Source: Hyphomicrobiales bacterium (GTDB lineage: Bacteria; Pseudomonadota; Alphaproteobacteria; Rhizobiales; Beijerinckiaceae). From it: DNA of 64,000 bases. The notes beneath the pieces were generated by a model, which saw only the letters and a list, made by a program, of their open reading frames with translations, searched no databases and was not told where the DNA came from. Location: the NCBI GenBank assembly GCA_900466745.1, contig UBNE01000004.1, positions 381 to 64,380 on the forward strand, read 5' to 3'. Position numbers and translations under genes: made by a program. Shown here in pieces: positions 10,614 through 21,037 of this stretch. The first letter of the stretch is position 1, and each line of letters opens with the position of its first letter.

Positions 10614-10625
10614 CTTTTCCGCACC

Positions 10626-10735
10626 GTCATCCCGGACAAGCCGCAAAGCGGCGCCGATCCGGGATCCATGCCTGAACCTGCCCCAGAAGCGTTCCGGCAT
10701 GGATCCCGGGTCTCCCTTCGGTCGCCCGGGATGAC
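10626..10735. repeat. Intergenic inverted repeat, family A
   Basis: GTCATCCCGG at the left end is inverted as CCGGGATGAC at the right end. An inner GGATCCATGCC pairs with GGCATGGATCC. It starts 12 bp after the mutM stop, in the position of a transcription terminator before the enoyl-CoA hydratase gene. Confidence 0.85.
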
Positions 10736-10836
10736 GGCGCGAATATGAAGCAGCGCAAATGCGCGCAACCGCGCATGGACTCGTCGCAGCGGCGCCCGCT
10801 AAAAGTTGGCGGCACAGCATCATCCGGGAGGCCGCC

Positions 10837-11610
10837 ATGGCTTATGAGACCATTCTCGTCGAGACCAGGGGCAAGGTCGGGCTGATCACGCTCAACCGTC
10901 CGCAGGCGCTCAACGCCCTGAACGGCCAGCTCATCGGCGAGATCAACCAGGCGCTCGACGGCTTCGAGGCCGATGCGGGCATCGGCTGCGTCGTCCTGAC
11001 CGGCTCGGAAAAGGCCTTCGCCGCCGGCGCCGACATCAAGGAAATGCAGAGCCGCAGCTTCCCCGGCACCTATCTCGACGACAAGTTCGCGGATTGGGAC
11101 CGCATCGGCCGGCGCCGCAAGCCGATCGTCGCGGCGGTCGCGGGCTTCGCGCTCGGCGGCGGCTGCGAGCTCGCCATGATGTGCGACTTCATCATCGCCG
11201 CCGACAATGCCAAGTTCGGCCAGCCCGAGATCAATCTCGGCGTCATCCCCGGCGCCGGCGGCACGCAGCGCCTGACCAAGGCGATCGGCAAGTCCAAGGC
11301 GATGGACCTGATCCTCACCGGCCGGATGATGGGCGCCGAGGAAGCCGAGCGCTCCGGCCTCGTCGCCCGCGTCGTGCCGCTCGCCGATCTCCTGGCCGAG
11401 ACGCTGAAGGCGGCCGAGGCGATCGCCGCGAAGTCGCTGCCCTCGGTGCTGATGGCGAAGGAATCGGTCGAGCGCGCCTTCGAGGTAACCCTTCAGGAGG
11501 GGTTGCGTTTCGAGCGCCGCGTCTTCGCCTCGCTCTTCGCCACCGCCGACCAGAAGGAAGGCATGGCCGCCTTCGCCGAGAAGCGGAAGCCGGATTTCAG
11601 GAACGCCTGA
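10837..11610 (+). CDS. Enoyl-CoA hydratase/isomerase family protein
   Basis: A 257-aa crotonase-fold enzyme, probably a short-chain enoyl-CoA hydratase of fatty-acid beta-oxidation. The oxyanion-hole segment [11 protein letters not shown], the glycine-rich [12 protein letters not shown] and the catalytic-glutamate region [19 protein letters not shown] match canonical enoyl-CoA hydratases. The start MAYETILVE at 10837 has GGAG 6 bp upstream; a longer frame to 10759 adds non-conserved residues. The gene is monocistronic as far as can be seen, bracketed by two family A repeats. Confidence 0.92.
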   Translation: MAYETILVETRGKVGLITLNRPQALNALNGQLIGEINQALDGFEADAGIGCVVLTGSEKAFAAGADIKEMQSRSFPGTYLDDKFADWDRIGRRRKPIVAAVAGFALGGGCELAMMCDFIIAADNAKFGQPEINLGVIPGAGGTQRLTKAIGKSKAMDLILTGRMMGAEEAERSGLVARVVPLADLLAETLKAAEAIAAKSLPSVLMAKESVERAFEVTLQEGLRFERRVFASLFATADQKEGMAAFAEKRKPDFRNA

Positions 11611-11640
11611 GTCTCGCGGCCGTCCCGATTTTCCGCCGCT

Positions 11641-11712
11641 CCCGGGCTTGACCCGGGAATCGCGCGACGGGAAAGCTCTGTGTTCCGAGATGGCCGGGTC
11701 GAGCCCGGCCAT
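11641..11712. repeat. Decayed family A inverted repeat with short hairpin
   Basis: CCCGGGCTTGACCCGGGA near 11641 matches the family A arm. At 11690-11712 there is a perfect 9-bp hairpin, ATGGCCGGG and CCCGGCCAT around TCGAG. It lies between the hydratase and dehydratase genes and may serve as a terminator. Confidence 0.55.
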
Positions 11713-11736
11713 GACGCCCGAGCAGGATCCGCCATC

Positions 11737-12720
<984 letters not shown>

Positions 12721-12899
12721 AGTCCCGGCGCGCCGCTTGCCGATTCCGCGTTGACGGCGGGCGCGCGAGCGACTATAGCCCCACCACTCGCGGCGGCCCG
12801 CGCAAGCTCGGCCGCCGCTCACGTGTTTCCAGCAAGGTTGCGGCCAGGACCGCCGGCTCGATGCCAGGCGACGGCCGTCATGAGGACGAGGACGTTTCG

Positions 12900-13166
12900 A
12901 TGGCCAATACGACGTCGGCCAAGAAGGCCATGCGGAAGATCGCGCGGCGCACCGAAGTCAACCGGAACCGCCGTTCGCGCATGCGCACCTTCCTGCGCAA
13001 GGTCGAGGAGGCGATCGCCTCGGGCAACAAGGCCGCCGCGGCCGAAGCCCTGAAGGTGGCCCAGCCCGAGATCATGCGCGCCGCGCAGAAGGGCGTGGTT
13101 CACAAGAACACCGCCTCGCGCAAGGTTTCGCGCCTCGCCCATCGCATCGGCGCGCTGGCCTCCTGA
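12900..13166 (+). CDS. rpsT: 30S ribosomal protein S20
   Basis: An 88-aa basic primary 16S rRNA-binding protein. The N-terminus [17 protein letters not shown] and the body [19 protein letters not shown] are typical of S20, as is the C-terminal segment [19 protein letters not shown]. The ATG at 12900 follows a purine-rich GAGGACGAGGACG stretch. rpsT upstream of dnaA is the conserved alphaproteobacterial order. An intrinsic terminator follows at 13200. Confidence 0.97.
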   Translation: MANTTSAKKAMRKIARRTEVNRNRRSRMRTFLRKVEEAIASGNKAAAAEALKVAQPEIMRAAQKGVVHKNTASRKVSRLAHRIGALAS

Positions 13167-13199
13167 GCCGTCCTCGCGACCGCTCTCGCAATGCTTGAA

Positions 13200-13224
13200 A
13201 GCCCGGCCTCGCGCCGGGCTTTTT
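13200..13224 (+). terminator. Rho-independent terminator of rpsT
   Basis: AGCCCGGC (13200-13207) pairs perfectly with GCCGGGCT (13213-13220) around a 5-nt loop and is followed by TTTT. It sits 33 bp after the rpsT stop. Confidence 0.92.
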
Positions 13225-13951
13225 CGTTGGCTTCACGGCCGCTGTTGCAGGCCTGCCACGCGCTCGGATTCATGGCGAAAACCGCCCCGGCAAGCCGATT
13301 CGGCAATCTTTCCACGGTTTTACGGACTTGACTCCCGGGCGGCTTTCGGGGCGCAGCGCCGACCTTTCCGGGGGAGTCCATCGCGCATGGAAAGTCATTA
13401 TTTTTCATCACCTTAGCAGGCAAAGGATTTTACGGCGACGGAATCATGGCGACTCCACGGCGGGCATCCGGCCCCTCCGAAAAAAAGATTCGGCCGCGCC
13501 CGGCGGGCACACCGTGTAGAAAAGATTAAGTTCCCCAACCAATTGCGGCGCCCCCTTCCGATTCGAGCGAGGGAGAGGAGGCCGCCCCGCTCCGAAGCCG
13601 GCTGACTGGGGTGTTGCAGCCCTTCGACGGGGCCTTGTAAGGTCCCTTCGTCGCCCGGCGGACAGCAATGAACGCCGCGGCGGTTTCCAAAGATTATCGG
13701 TGTTTCGGCTCGCGACCAGGGAGGTTGGAGAATGCGGCTCTTTGTCTTCTGTATCGAGATGAAGGGCGGCACCAGCCAGAGGCGCGCCATCCAAGCGTAA
13801 TCGAGAGAACCGGGATCCATCGAACCCGTCGGGCGGAGGCGCCTGCCGGGACGGGATCCCTTTTTGACCGGACAACAACGTCAGGAAGGACGGCCGCCGC
13901 TGCGGCCGCCCCGCCGAAGGCGTGTTCATATTGAAGCGAATGGGGCCATTG
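13225..13951 (+). promoter_or_regulatory. rpsT-dnaA regulatory region with GANTC cluster
   Basis: This 0.73-kb stretch has no convincing gene. It holds eight GANTC sites, at 13267, 13297, 13330, 13374, 13441, 13451, 13487 and 13560 (first base given). GANTC is the target of the cell-cycle methyltransferase CcrM. An A+T-rich patch lies at about 13391-13433. One weak DnaA-box-like 9-mer (TGTAGAAAA, 13515-13523) is present, but no consensus TTATCCACA. The second half carries a possible attenuator hairpin (13812-13865). It presumably contains the dnaA promoter; whether it is the replication origin cannot be decided here. Confidence 0.75.
13812..13865 (+). terminator. Possible attenuator hairpin before dnaA
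   Basis: GGGATCC (13812-13818) can pair with GGATCCC (13854-13860), and TTTTT follows at 13861-13865. The 35-nt interval is G+C-rich. The structure ends about 87 bp before the preferred dnaA start, so it would sit in the dnaA leader. The stem is short and the loop long, so this is tentative. Confidence 0.35.
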
Positions 13952-15472
13952 ATGTTCGAGCGGCAGGAAATCACAGATGCGGTCGAGACGGCGCCGGTGG
14001 TGGTGACGATTGCGCCCGAGGAGACTGCGGCCGTCAGCGTGGACAGCGGGGCGATCCAGGAGGCCTGGGAGCGCGTGCGGCGGCGCCTGCGCGCCGAGCT
14101 CGGCGAGGACGTCTTCTCGAGCTGGTTCGCCCGGCTCGAGCTGGCGGGCATCGTCGGCGGCGTGGCCTATCTCACCGTTCCGACCCGCTTCCTGAAGAGC
14201 TGGCTGGAGGCGCATTACGCCGAAAGGCTGCGGGTGAACTGCATCGCCGAGCTGCCGGCGCCGAACGGCGTGCTGCTCTCCGTCCGCCAGGCCTCGCGCG
14301 ACGCGACCCCGGCGCCGCTGGCGGAGGCGGTGATCCGCAGCCGCGCCGCGGCTTCCGCCGCCCCCACGCCGGCCGAGGCGGCCAAGCCCGCCGCCGCGGG
14401 CGGCCAGGCGGCCGAGCCGGAGCTGGTCGATGTCTGCGGCACGACGCTCGACAAGCGCATGAGCTTCCAGAGCTTCGTCGTCGGCAAGTCGAACCAGCTC
14501 GCCTTCGCCGCGGCCGAGCGCATCGCCGCGGCGCCTGCGGGCCAGAGCCCCTATAACCCGCTCTACCTCCATGCCGGGGTCGGCCTCGGCAAGACCCATC
14601 TGCTGCAGGCGATCGCCCAGGAGGCGCGCCGCCTCGGCAAGCGCGTCGCCTATTTCACGGCGGACCGCTTCATGTACGGCTTCGTCGCGGCGCTGAAGTC
14701 GCAGACGGCGCTGGCCTTCAAGGAGAAGCTGCGCGGCATCGACCTGCTCGTCGTCGACGACGTGCAGTTCATCCAGGGCAAGTCGATCCAGCAGGAGTTC
14801 GGCCACACGATCAACGCGCTGCTCGACGCCGGCAAGCAGATCGTCGTCGCCGGCGACCGCCTCGCGGGAGAGCTGGAAGCGCTCGACGAGCGCATCCGCT
14901 CGCGGCTCGGCGGCGGCCTCGTCGTCGAGGTCGGCGAGCTCGACGAGGCGCTGCGGGGCAAGATCCTGGCGAGCCGGATGGAGGCCCTGCAGAGCGCCCA
15001 TCCCAACTTCCAGGTCAGCCCGGACGTCGTCGCCTATGTCGCCCGCGCCGTCGCGACCAATGGCCGCGATCTCGACGGCGCCGCCAACCGGCTGCTCGCC
15101 CATGCCACCCTCTCGGGCCAGCTCGTGACGCTGGAGACGGCGGAAGCCGCGATCCGCGACCTCGTGCGCACCCGCGAGCCGCGCCGGGTCAAGATCGAGG
15201 ACATCCAGAAGCTGGTCGCGACCCGCTACAATGTCAGCCGCGCCGACATCCTCTCGGAGCGCCGCACCGCCGCGGTGGTGAAGCCGCGCCAGATCGCGAT
15301 GTATCTGTCGAAGGCGCTGACGCCGCGCTCGCTGCCCGAGATCGGCCGGCGCTTCGGCGGCCGCGACCACACCACGGTGCTGCACGCGGTGCGCAAGATC
15401 GAGAAGGCGATCAGCGAGGACCGCTCGCTGCATGACGAGGTCGATCTGCTGAAGCGCATGCTGCAGGAATGA
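13952..15472 (+). CDS. dnaA: DnaA, chromosomal replication initiator
   Basis: The AAA+ initiator that binds DnaA boxes and melts oriC. Domain I begins at about residue 20 (IQEAWERVRRRLRAELGEDVF). A variable A/P-rich linker follows at about 120-155. The AAA+ domain has Walker A GVGLGKTHLL and Walker B LLVVDDVQFI. The C-terminal domain IV has the DnaA-box-binding signature GGRDHTTVLHAVRKIE. I prefer the ATG at 13952 (MFERQEITD, 506 aa) because GGGG lies 6 bp upstream. The frame is also open to a GTG at 13922, adding ten residues. dnaN follows after 281 bp. Confidence 0.96.
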   Translation: MFERQEITDAVETAPVVVTIAPEETAAVSVDSGAIQEAWERVRRRLRAELGEDVFSSWFARLELAGIVGGVAYLTVPTRFLKSWLEAHYAERLRVNCIAELPAPNGVLLSVRQASRDATPAPLAEAVIRSRAAASAAPTPAEAAKPAAAGGQAAEPELVDVCGTTLDKRMSFQSFVVGKSNQLAFAAAERIAAAPAGQSPYNPLYLHAGVGLGKTHLLQAIAQEARRLGKRVAYFTADRFMYGFVAALKSQTALAFKEKLRGIDLLVVDDVQFIQGKSIQQEFGHTINALLDAGKQIVVAGDRLAGELEALDERIRSRLGGGLVVEVGELDEALRGKILASRMEALQSAHPNFQVSPDVVAYVARAVATNGRDLDGAANRLLAHATLSGQLVTLETAEAAIRDLVRTREPRRVKIEDIQKLVATRYNVSRADILSERRTAAVVKPRQIAMYLSKALTPRSLPEIGRRFGGRDHTTVLHAVRKIEKAISEDRSLHDEVDLLKRMLQE

Positions 15473-15515
15473 CGGGCCCGGCTGCGGCGGCCGACTGCCC
15501 GACTTGAAGCGCGAG

Positions 15516-15596
15516 GTCGTCCCGGACGCAGCGAAGCGGAGATCCCGGATCCGCGCCCGGACCTGCCTCGGCAGCGCTCCGGCATGGATCCCGGCG
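15516..15596. repeat. Intergenic inverted repeat, family A (degenerate)
   Basis: GTCGTCCCGGACGCAGCG and GATCCCGGATC on the left match family A, with GGCATGGATCCCGG on the right. It lies in the 281-bp dnaA-dnaN gap, leaving about 155 bp for a dnaN promoter. No other gene is seen in the gap. Confidence 0.7.
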
Positions 15597-15753
15597 CGTT
15601 TCGCGCTCGCGACAAACCGGAGAGCGCTCAAATGGCTGTGGTTGCCGGAGCGGGCAGGCCTTGCGCCTGCGCCCCGCCTCCGGCAATGTCGCTGGCCATT
15701 CATCCGGCCCGCATGCTTGGTGCGGGCGGCCAGCGCCAGAAGACTAGACAATC

Positions 15754-16869
15754 ATGAAGGTCACGGTCGAACGTTCCACGCTGCTCAAGTCGCTCGGGCA
15801 CGTCCATCGCGTGGTGGAGCGCCGCAACACGATCCCGATCCTGTCGAACCTGCTGCTCAGCGCCGCGGAAAACGGCCTGCGCCTCAAGGCGACCGATCTC
15901 GACATCGAGGTGGTGGAGACGATTCCCGCCGAGGTGGCCGAGCCCGGCGCGACGACCGTGCCGGCCCACACCCTCTACGACATCGTCCGCAAGCTGCCGG
16001 ACGGGGCGCAGGTCTCGCTGGAGACCACCGGCGACACCGGGCTCGTGCTGCGCTCGGGCCGCTCGCGCTTCCAGCTCCAGACCCTGCCGGAGAGCGACTT
16101 CCCCGACATCACCGCCGGCGAGATGGCGCATCGCTTCGTGCTGCCGGCCGGCGAGCTCAAGCGCCTGATCGACAAGACCCAGTTCGCGATCTCGACCGAG
16201 GAGACGCGCTACTATCTCAACGGCATCTATCTCCACACCGTCGATGTCGACGGCCGCCCGGTGCTGCGCGCGGTCGCGACGGACGGGCACCGGCTCGCCC
16301 GCGTCGACACCGCCGCCCCGCAGGGCTCGGCCGGCATGCCCGGCGTGATCGTGCCGCGCAAGGCGGTCGCCGAGATCCAGAAGCTGCTGGAGGATGGCGA
16401 GAGCGAGGTCGCGGTCGAGCTCTCGGGCTCGAAGATCCGCGTCGCCACCGGCAATGTGGTGCTGACCTCCAAGCTGATCGACGGCACCTTCCCGGACTAT
16501 CAGCGCGTCATCCCCGGCGGCAACGACAAGCGGCTGACCGTCGACAGGGGCGACTTCGCCGCTTCCGTCGACCGCGTCTCGACGATTTCGTCCGAGCGCG
16601 GCCGCGCCGTGAAGCTCTCCATGGCCGAGGGGCGGATGACGCTCTCCGTCACCAACCCGGATTCGGGCTCGGCGACCGAGGAGATCGAGGTCGACTACGA
16701 GGCGAGCCCGCTCGATATCGGCTTCAACGCCCGCTATCTGATGGACATCGCCGCCCAGCTCGACGGCGACACGGCGCTGCTCAAGCTCGCCGATCCCGGC
16801 TCGCCGACCGTGATCCAGGATCGCGAAGGCGCCTCGGCGCTCTATGTGCTGATGCCGATGCGCGTCTAG
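15754..16869 (+). CDS. dnaN: DnaN, DNA polymerase III beta sliding clamp
   Basis: A 371-aa ring-shaped processivity clamp; two subunits encircle DNA. It starts with MKVTVERSTLLKSLGHVHRV and ends with the typical ALYVLMPMRV, a normal full length. Three clamp domains of about 120 residues each can be followed (about 1-125, 130-250, 255-371). The gene lies between dnaA and recF in the standard order. A long inverted repeat (16883-16990) separates it from recF. Confidence 0.97.
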   Translation: MKVTVERSTLLKSLGHVHRVVERRNTIPILSNLLLSAAENGLRLKATDLDIEVVETIPAEVAEPGATTVPAHTLYDIVRKLPDGAQVSLETTGDTGLVLRSGRSRFQLQTLPESDFPDITAGEMAHRFVLPAGELKRLIDKTQFAISTEETRYYLNGIYLHTVDVDGRPVLRAVATDGHRLARVDTAAPQGSAGMPGVIVPRKAVAEIQKLLEDGESEVAVELSGSKIRVATGNVVLTSKLIDGTFPDYQRVIPGGNDKRLTVDRGDFAASVDRVSTISSERGRAVKLSMAEGRMTLSVTNPDSGSATEEIEVDYEASPLDIGFNARYLMDIAAQLDGDTALLKLADPGSPTVIQDREGASALYVLMPMRV

Positions 16870-16882
16870 AGCTTCTTGACTC

Positions 16883-16990
16883 AGCCCTCATCCTGAGGAG
16901 CAAGGCGCTGCCTTGCGTCTCGAAGGCTGTTCCAGCGCGCTCTGAAGCGTCCTTCGAGACGCCGCTTCGCGGCTCCTCAGGACGAGGGCT
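16883..16990. repeat. Intergenic inverted repeat, family C (AGCCCTCATCCTGAGGAGC type)
   Basis: AGCCCTCATCCTGAGGAGC at the left is mirrored by GCTCCTCAGGACGAGGGCT at the right. An inner CGTCTCGAAGG is mirrored by CCTTCGAGACG. The 108-bp element starts 14 bp after the dnaN stop and ends 25 bp before recF, so it fills almost the whole gap. A decayed copy is at 40917-41027. Confidence 0.85.
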
Positions 16991-17015
16991 CGCGAGGAAA
17001 CGGTAGGTTGATCTC

Positions 17016-18143
17016 GTGTCGATGGTCGCGCGCCTGATCCTGCAGGATTTCCGTTCCTACGAGGCCCTCGATCTCCCGGTCGAGGGCCAAATCGTTGCGC
17101 TGATCGGCGAGAACGGGGCCGGCAAGACCAATATCCTCGAAGCACTCTCGCTGTTCACACCGGGGCGGGGCCTGCGCCGGGCCGAGCTCGCCACCATGGC
17201 GCGGCTGGGCGGCGACGGCTCCTTCGCCGCATCGATCACGCTGGCGGAGGATGGCGGCCGGCTCGGCATCGGGCTGGGCGCACCGGACGCCGAAGGCCGG
17301 CGGCCGCGGCTTGCCCGCATCGACGGCGCCGCCGTGGGTTCGGCGCTGGCCTTCAGCGACTATCTGCGCGTGGTCTGGCTGACGCCCGATCTCGACGGGC
17401 TGTTCCGCGGCGCCGCCGGCGACCGGCGCCGCTTCCTCGACCGGCTGGTGCTGGCGGTCGATCCGGGCCACGCCACCCGCTCGAACGCGCTGGAGCGGGC
17501 CCTGCGCTCGCGCAACCGCATCCTGGAGGAAAGCCCCGGCCAGGGCGCGTGGCTCGACGCGGTCGAGCGCGAGATCGCCGAGCTCGGCGTGGCGGTCGCC
17601 GCGGCGCGCGCCGAGACCGTGGCGCGGCTCTGCGCCATCATCGCCGAGACCCGCGACGAGGCCTCGCCTTTTCCCGACGCCGCGATCGCGCTCGCCGGCG
17701 AGATCGACACGCTCGTCGCCCGCCTGCCGGCCGTCGACGCCGAGGACGCCTATCGCGACCTGCTGCGCCAGGGGCGCAACCGCGACCGCGCCGCCGGGCG
17801 CACCCTCGCCGGGCCGCAGGCTTCCGATCTCGAGGTCCGACACGGCCCGAAGGACATTCCGGCCGGCCAGGGCTCGACCGGGGAGCAGAAGGCGCTGCTG
17901 ATCGGCATCGTGCTCGCCCATGCCAGGCTCGTCGCGGCGATGAGCGGCCTGCCGCCGCTCGTCCTGCTCGACGAGGTCGCGGCCCATCTCGACCCGCGCC
18001 GCCGCGCCGCGCTCTATGAGGGGCTGGCGGGGCTGGGCTGCCAGGTCTGGATCACCGGCGCCGACGCGGCCCTGTTCGGCGACCTGCCGGCCGGGGCGCA
18101 ACGCTTCGCGATCACGCCGGGCCATGCCGATCCGATCGGGTGA
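17016..18143 (+). CDS. recF: RecF, recombination mediator ATPase
   Basis: A 375-aa SMC-like ATPase that helps load RecA at gaps with RecO and RecR. Walker A GENGAGKTN is near residues 32-40, the ABC signature STGEQKALL lies in the C-terminal third, and Walker B LVLLDEVAAHLD follows. Two starts are possible: GTG at 17016 and ATG at 17022. I prefer GTG because GGTAGG lies about 8 bp upstream. dnaN-recF adjacency is normal, but gyrB, often next, is displaced by about 5.6 kb. Confidence 0.95.
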   Translation: MSMVARLILQDFRSYEALDLPVEGQIVALIGENGAGKTNILEALSLFTPGRGLRRAELATMARLGGDGSFAASITLAEDGGRLGIGLGAPDAEGRRPRLARIDGAAVGSALAFSDYLRVVWLTPDLDGLFRGAAGDRRRFLDRLVLAVDPGHATRSNALERALRSRNRILEESPGQGAWLDAVEREIAELGVAVAAARAETVARLCAIIAETRDEASPFPDAAIALAGEIDTLVARLPAVDAEDAYRDLLRQGRNRDRAAGRTLAGPQASDLEVRHGPKDIPAGQGSTGEQKALLIGIVLAHARLVAAMSGLPPLVLLDEVAAHLDPRRRAALYEGLAGLGCQVWITGADAALFGDLPAGAQRFAITPGHADPIG

Positions 18144-18255
18144 TCGTTCGGAGCAGCTCTTGCGATGGGACGATGACGGCTTTTTCCGGCTGGATCATCG
18201 CGCGCCCTTCCGAACGCGGCAACGAAGATCTATCTCATTGCGGGTGCATCGGATT

Positions 18256-18294
18256 TTTCAGAAAAGCGGATTCCACTTTTCGGTCCGATGCTCT
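18256..18294. repeat. Short repeat with CGGATTCCACTTT core (copy 2)
   Basis: GAAAAG-CGGATTCCA-CTTTTC has 6-bp inverted arms and matches the element at 9613-9651 over its core. It ends 27 bp upstream of the LysE-family gene. Both copies lie immediately 5' of a + strand gene, so an operator or promoter role is possible. Confidence 0.55.
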
Positions 18295-18321
18295 AGGCTC
18301 CGGCCAGCCCGGAGCCCCGCC

Positions 18322-18936
18322 ATGGACCTCACCAGTCTCGCCCTGTTCGCCGGCGTCTATTTTCTTGCCGTCGCCTCGCCCGGCCCCGGCATCGCGGCGC
18401 TGGTCGCGCGCGCGCTGTCGACGGGCTTTCGCCGCTCCCTGCCCTTCCTCTTCGGCATCGTCGCGGGGGATATCGTCTGGTTCACCCTGACGGCGCTCGG
18501 CCTCAGCGTCCTGATGCAGAGCTTCCACGGCGTCTTCGTCGCGATCAAATATGCCGGCTGCGCCTATCTGGTCTATCTCGCCTACAAGGCCTGGACCGCC
18601 CCGGCCGAGGCGCCGAAGCCGGCCGCCGCCGCACGGGGCGAGGGGCTGCGCCTGTTTCTCGGCGGCATCGCGCTGACGCTCGGCAATCCCAAGGTCATGG
18701 TCTTCTTCCTGTCGATCCTGCCGCTGGTCATCGACCTGAACGCGCTGAGCCCGCTCGCCTTCCTCGAGGTCGCGGCGCTGATCACCCCGATCATCAGCCT
18801 GACCATGCTGGCCTATGCCTATGCGGCCGACCGGGCGCGGCGGCTCGTCGCCAGCCCGCGCGCGATGCGCTGGATCAACCGGGTGACCGGCGGGGTGATG
18901 GCCGGCGCGGCCGCCGCCATCGCGACGCGGAGCTGA
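18322..18936 (+). CDS. LysE/RhtB-family amino-acid exporter
   Basis: A 204-aa inner-membrane protein of the LysE superfamily, which exports amino acids and related metabolites. It shows the family N-terminus with ASPGPG (about residues 17-22), the SLPFLFGIVAGDIVW region and about six hydrophobic segments. The ATG at 18322 has GGAG 7 bp upstream. It is convergent with the Rieske/hppD operon. The substrate cannot be deduced; proximity to tyrosine catabolism genes may be incidental. Confidence 0.88.
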   Translation: MDLTSLALFAGVYFLAVASPGPGIAALVARALSTGFRRSLPFLFGIVAGDIVWFTLTALGLSVLMQSFHGVFVAIKYAGCAYLVYLAYKAWTAPAEAPKPAAAARGEGLRLFLGGIALTLGNPKVMVFFLSILPLVIDLNALSPLAFLEVAALITPIISLTMLAYAYAADRARRLVASPRAMRWINRVTGGVMAGAAAAIATRS

Positions 18937-18945
18937 ACGGAGGGC

Positions 18946-19314
18946 TCAGCCGCCGATGCGGATCAGGCCGTCGCGCTCGACGACCGGGACGGGGTCGAGC
19001 CCGTCCGCCCCGTCGCCGGACAGGCAGCCGCCGGTCGCGGCGTCGAAGACGGCGCCATGGGCCGAGCAGAGCAGGCGGGACCCGTCGGCCGAGAGGACAT
19101 TGGCGGACCGATAGTCGAGCGGCAGATACTGGTGCGGGCAGGCGTTGACATAGGCGCTTAATACCCCGCTCCGCCGCAGCAGCAGGAGCGGGAAGGCGCC
19201 GGCCGCCGTCTCCACGGTGAGGCAGCGCGCCGCGCCCTCGCCGATCGCGGCGGATTCGCAGACCGGCGCACCGATCGGCGGTGCGCTGGAATAGCTGCGC
19301 CAGGCATCGCTCAT
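18946..19314 (-). CDS. Small Rieske [2Fe-2S] protein
   Basis: A 122-aa stand-alone Rieske-fold protein. The cluster ligands are visible as Cys59-x-His61 (CPH) and Cys83-x-x-His86 (CSAH), the standard ferredoxin-type Rieske pattern. There is no catalytic oxygenase domain and no signal peptide, so it is a soluble electron carrier or a small partner protein. It begins 16 bp after the hppD stop on the same strand, so the two are probably co-transcribed. HPPD itself needs no ferredoxin, so its partner enzyme is unclear. Confidence 0.85.
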   Translation of the reverse strand: MSDAWRSYSSAPPIGAPVCESAAIGEGAARCLTVETAAGAFPLLLLRRSGVLSAYVNACPHQYLPLDYRSANVLSADGSRLLCSAHGAVFDAATGGCLSGDGADGLDPVPVVERDGLIRIGG

Positions 19315-19330
19315 CGGCAGGCGGACCCGG

Positions 19331-20440
<1,110 letters not shown>

Positions 20441-20532
20441 CCTGCATCCTCCTGTTCATCTCGTTCGGGCAAGATTGATGCAGATCCGGCGCGCAGGGCT
20501 TGCAAAATGGGCGCTCAAGCTCAAGGATTTGC
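20441..20532. promoter_or_regulatory. Divergent hppD / Lrp-regulator promoter region
   Basis: This 92-bp gap must hold both promoters and both ribosome binding sites (AGGAGG for hppD; AAGGA at 20523-20527 for the regulator). Lrp-type proteins commonly bind such shared divergent regions. I see no strong dyad. Confidence 0.5.
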
Positions 20533-21030
20533 ATGTTCCGTGCGCCGGAGACGCCTTTCATGCTCCAGATCGAGTTCGACCGCTTCGACCGCGCCATCCT
20601 CAAGGCGCTGCAGGACAACGCCGCGCTCACCAATGCCGAGCTCGGCGCCATCGTGAACCTCTCGCCCTCGCAATGCTCGCGGCGGCGGGCGAGGCTGGAG
20701 GAGAGCGGCGCGATCGCGGGCTATGCCGCCAGGCTCGACGCCACGGCGCTGGGCTTCGGCCTGAAGGCGATCACGCGCGTCAACCTGTCCTCCCATAGCG
20801 AGAAGAACGCCGAATCCTTCGCCGATTTCCTGGCCCGGCACGAGGAGATCCGCCAGGCCTTCTCGGTCTCCGGCGATGCCGACTACGTGCTGGTGATCGT
20901 CACGCGCGATCTCGCCGCCTTCGCCCAGTTCATCCATGGGCACCTGCTGCCGCATCCGCAGGTCGGGCGGGTGCAGTCCGAGATCGTGCTGATGAAGCTG
21001 AAGGACGAGGCCGGGCTGCCGATCGCCTGA
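20533..21030 (+). CDS. Lrp/AsnC-family transcriptional regulator
   Basis: A protein of about 165 aa with an N-terminal helix-turn-helix (LSPSQCSRRRARLEESG) and a C-terminal RAM/AsnC ligand-binding domain (FSVSGDADYVLVIVTRDLAAFAQFI). I chose the ATG at 20533 because AAGGA lies 5 bp upstream; ATG 20560 (MLQIEFDRFD) is a good alternative closer to the conserved core. It is divergent from hppD, and Lrp-type proteins sense amino acids, so control of hppD by an aromatic amino acid is the likely role (inference). Confidence 0.88.
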   Translation: MFRAPETPFMLQIEFDRFDRAILKALQDNAALTNAELGAIVNLSPSQCSRRRARLEESGAIAGYAARLDATALGFGLKAITRVNLSSHSEKNAESFADFLARHEEIRQAFSVSGDADYVLVIVTRDLAAFAQFIHGHLLPHPQVGRVQSEIVLMKLKDEAGLPIA

Positions 21031-21037
21031 GGGCGGC

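Noticed and set aside
13225-13951. The chromosomal origin of replication (oriC) between rpsT and dnaA
   Set aside because: I find only one weak DnaA-box-like 9-mer and no cluster of consensus boxes. In many alphaproteobacteria oriC is near hemE instead. A cumulative G-C skew over the genome would decide; a minimum here would support it.
18016-18321. An N-terminal extension of the LysE-family protein
   Set aside because: The extra residues overlap recF and lack any signal or domain. The ATG at 18322 with GGAG upstream starts exactly at the family N-terminus.
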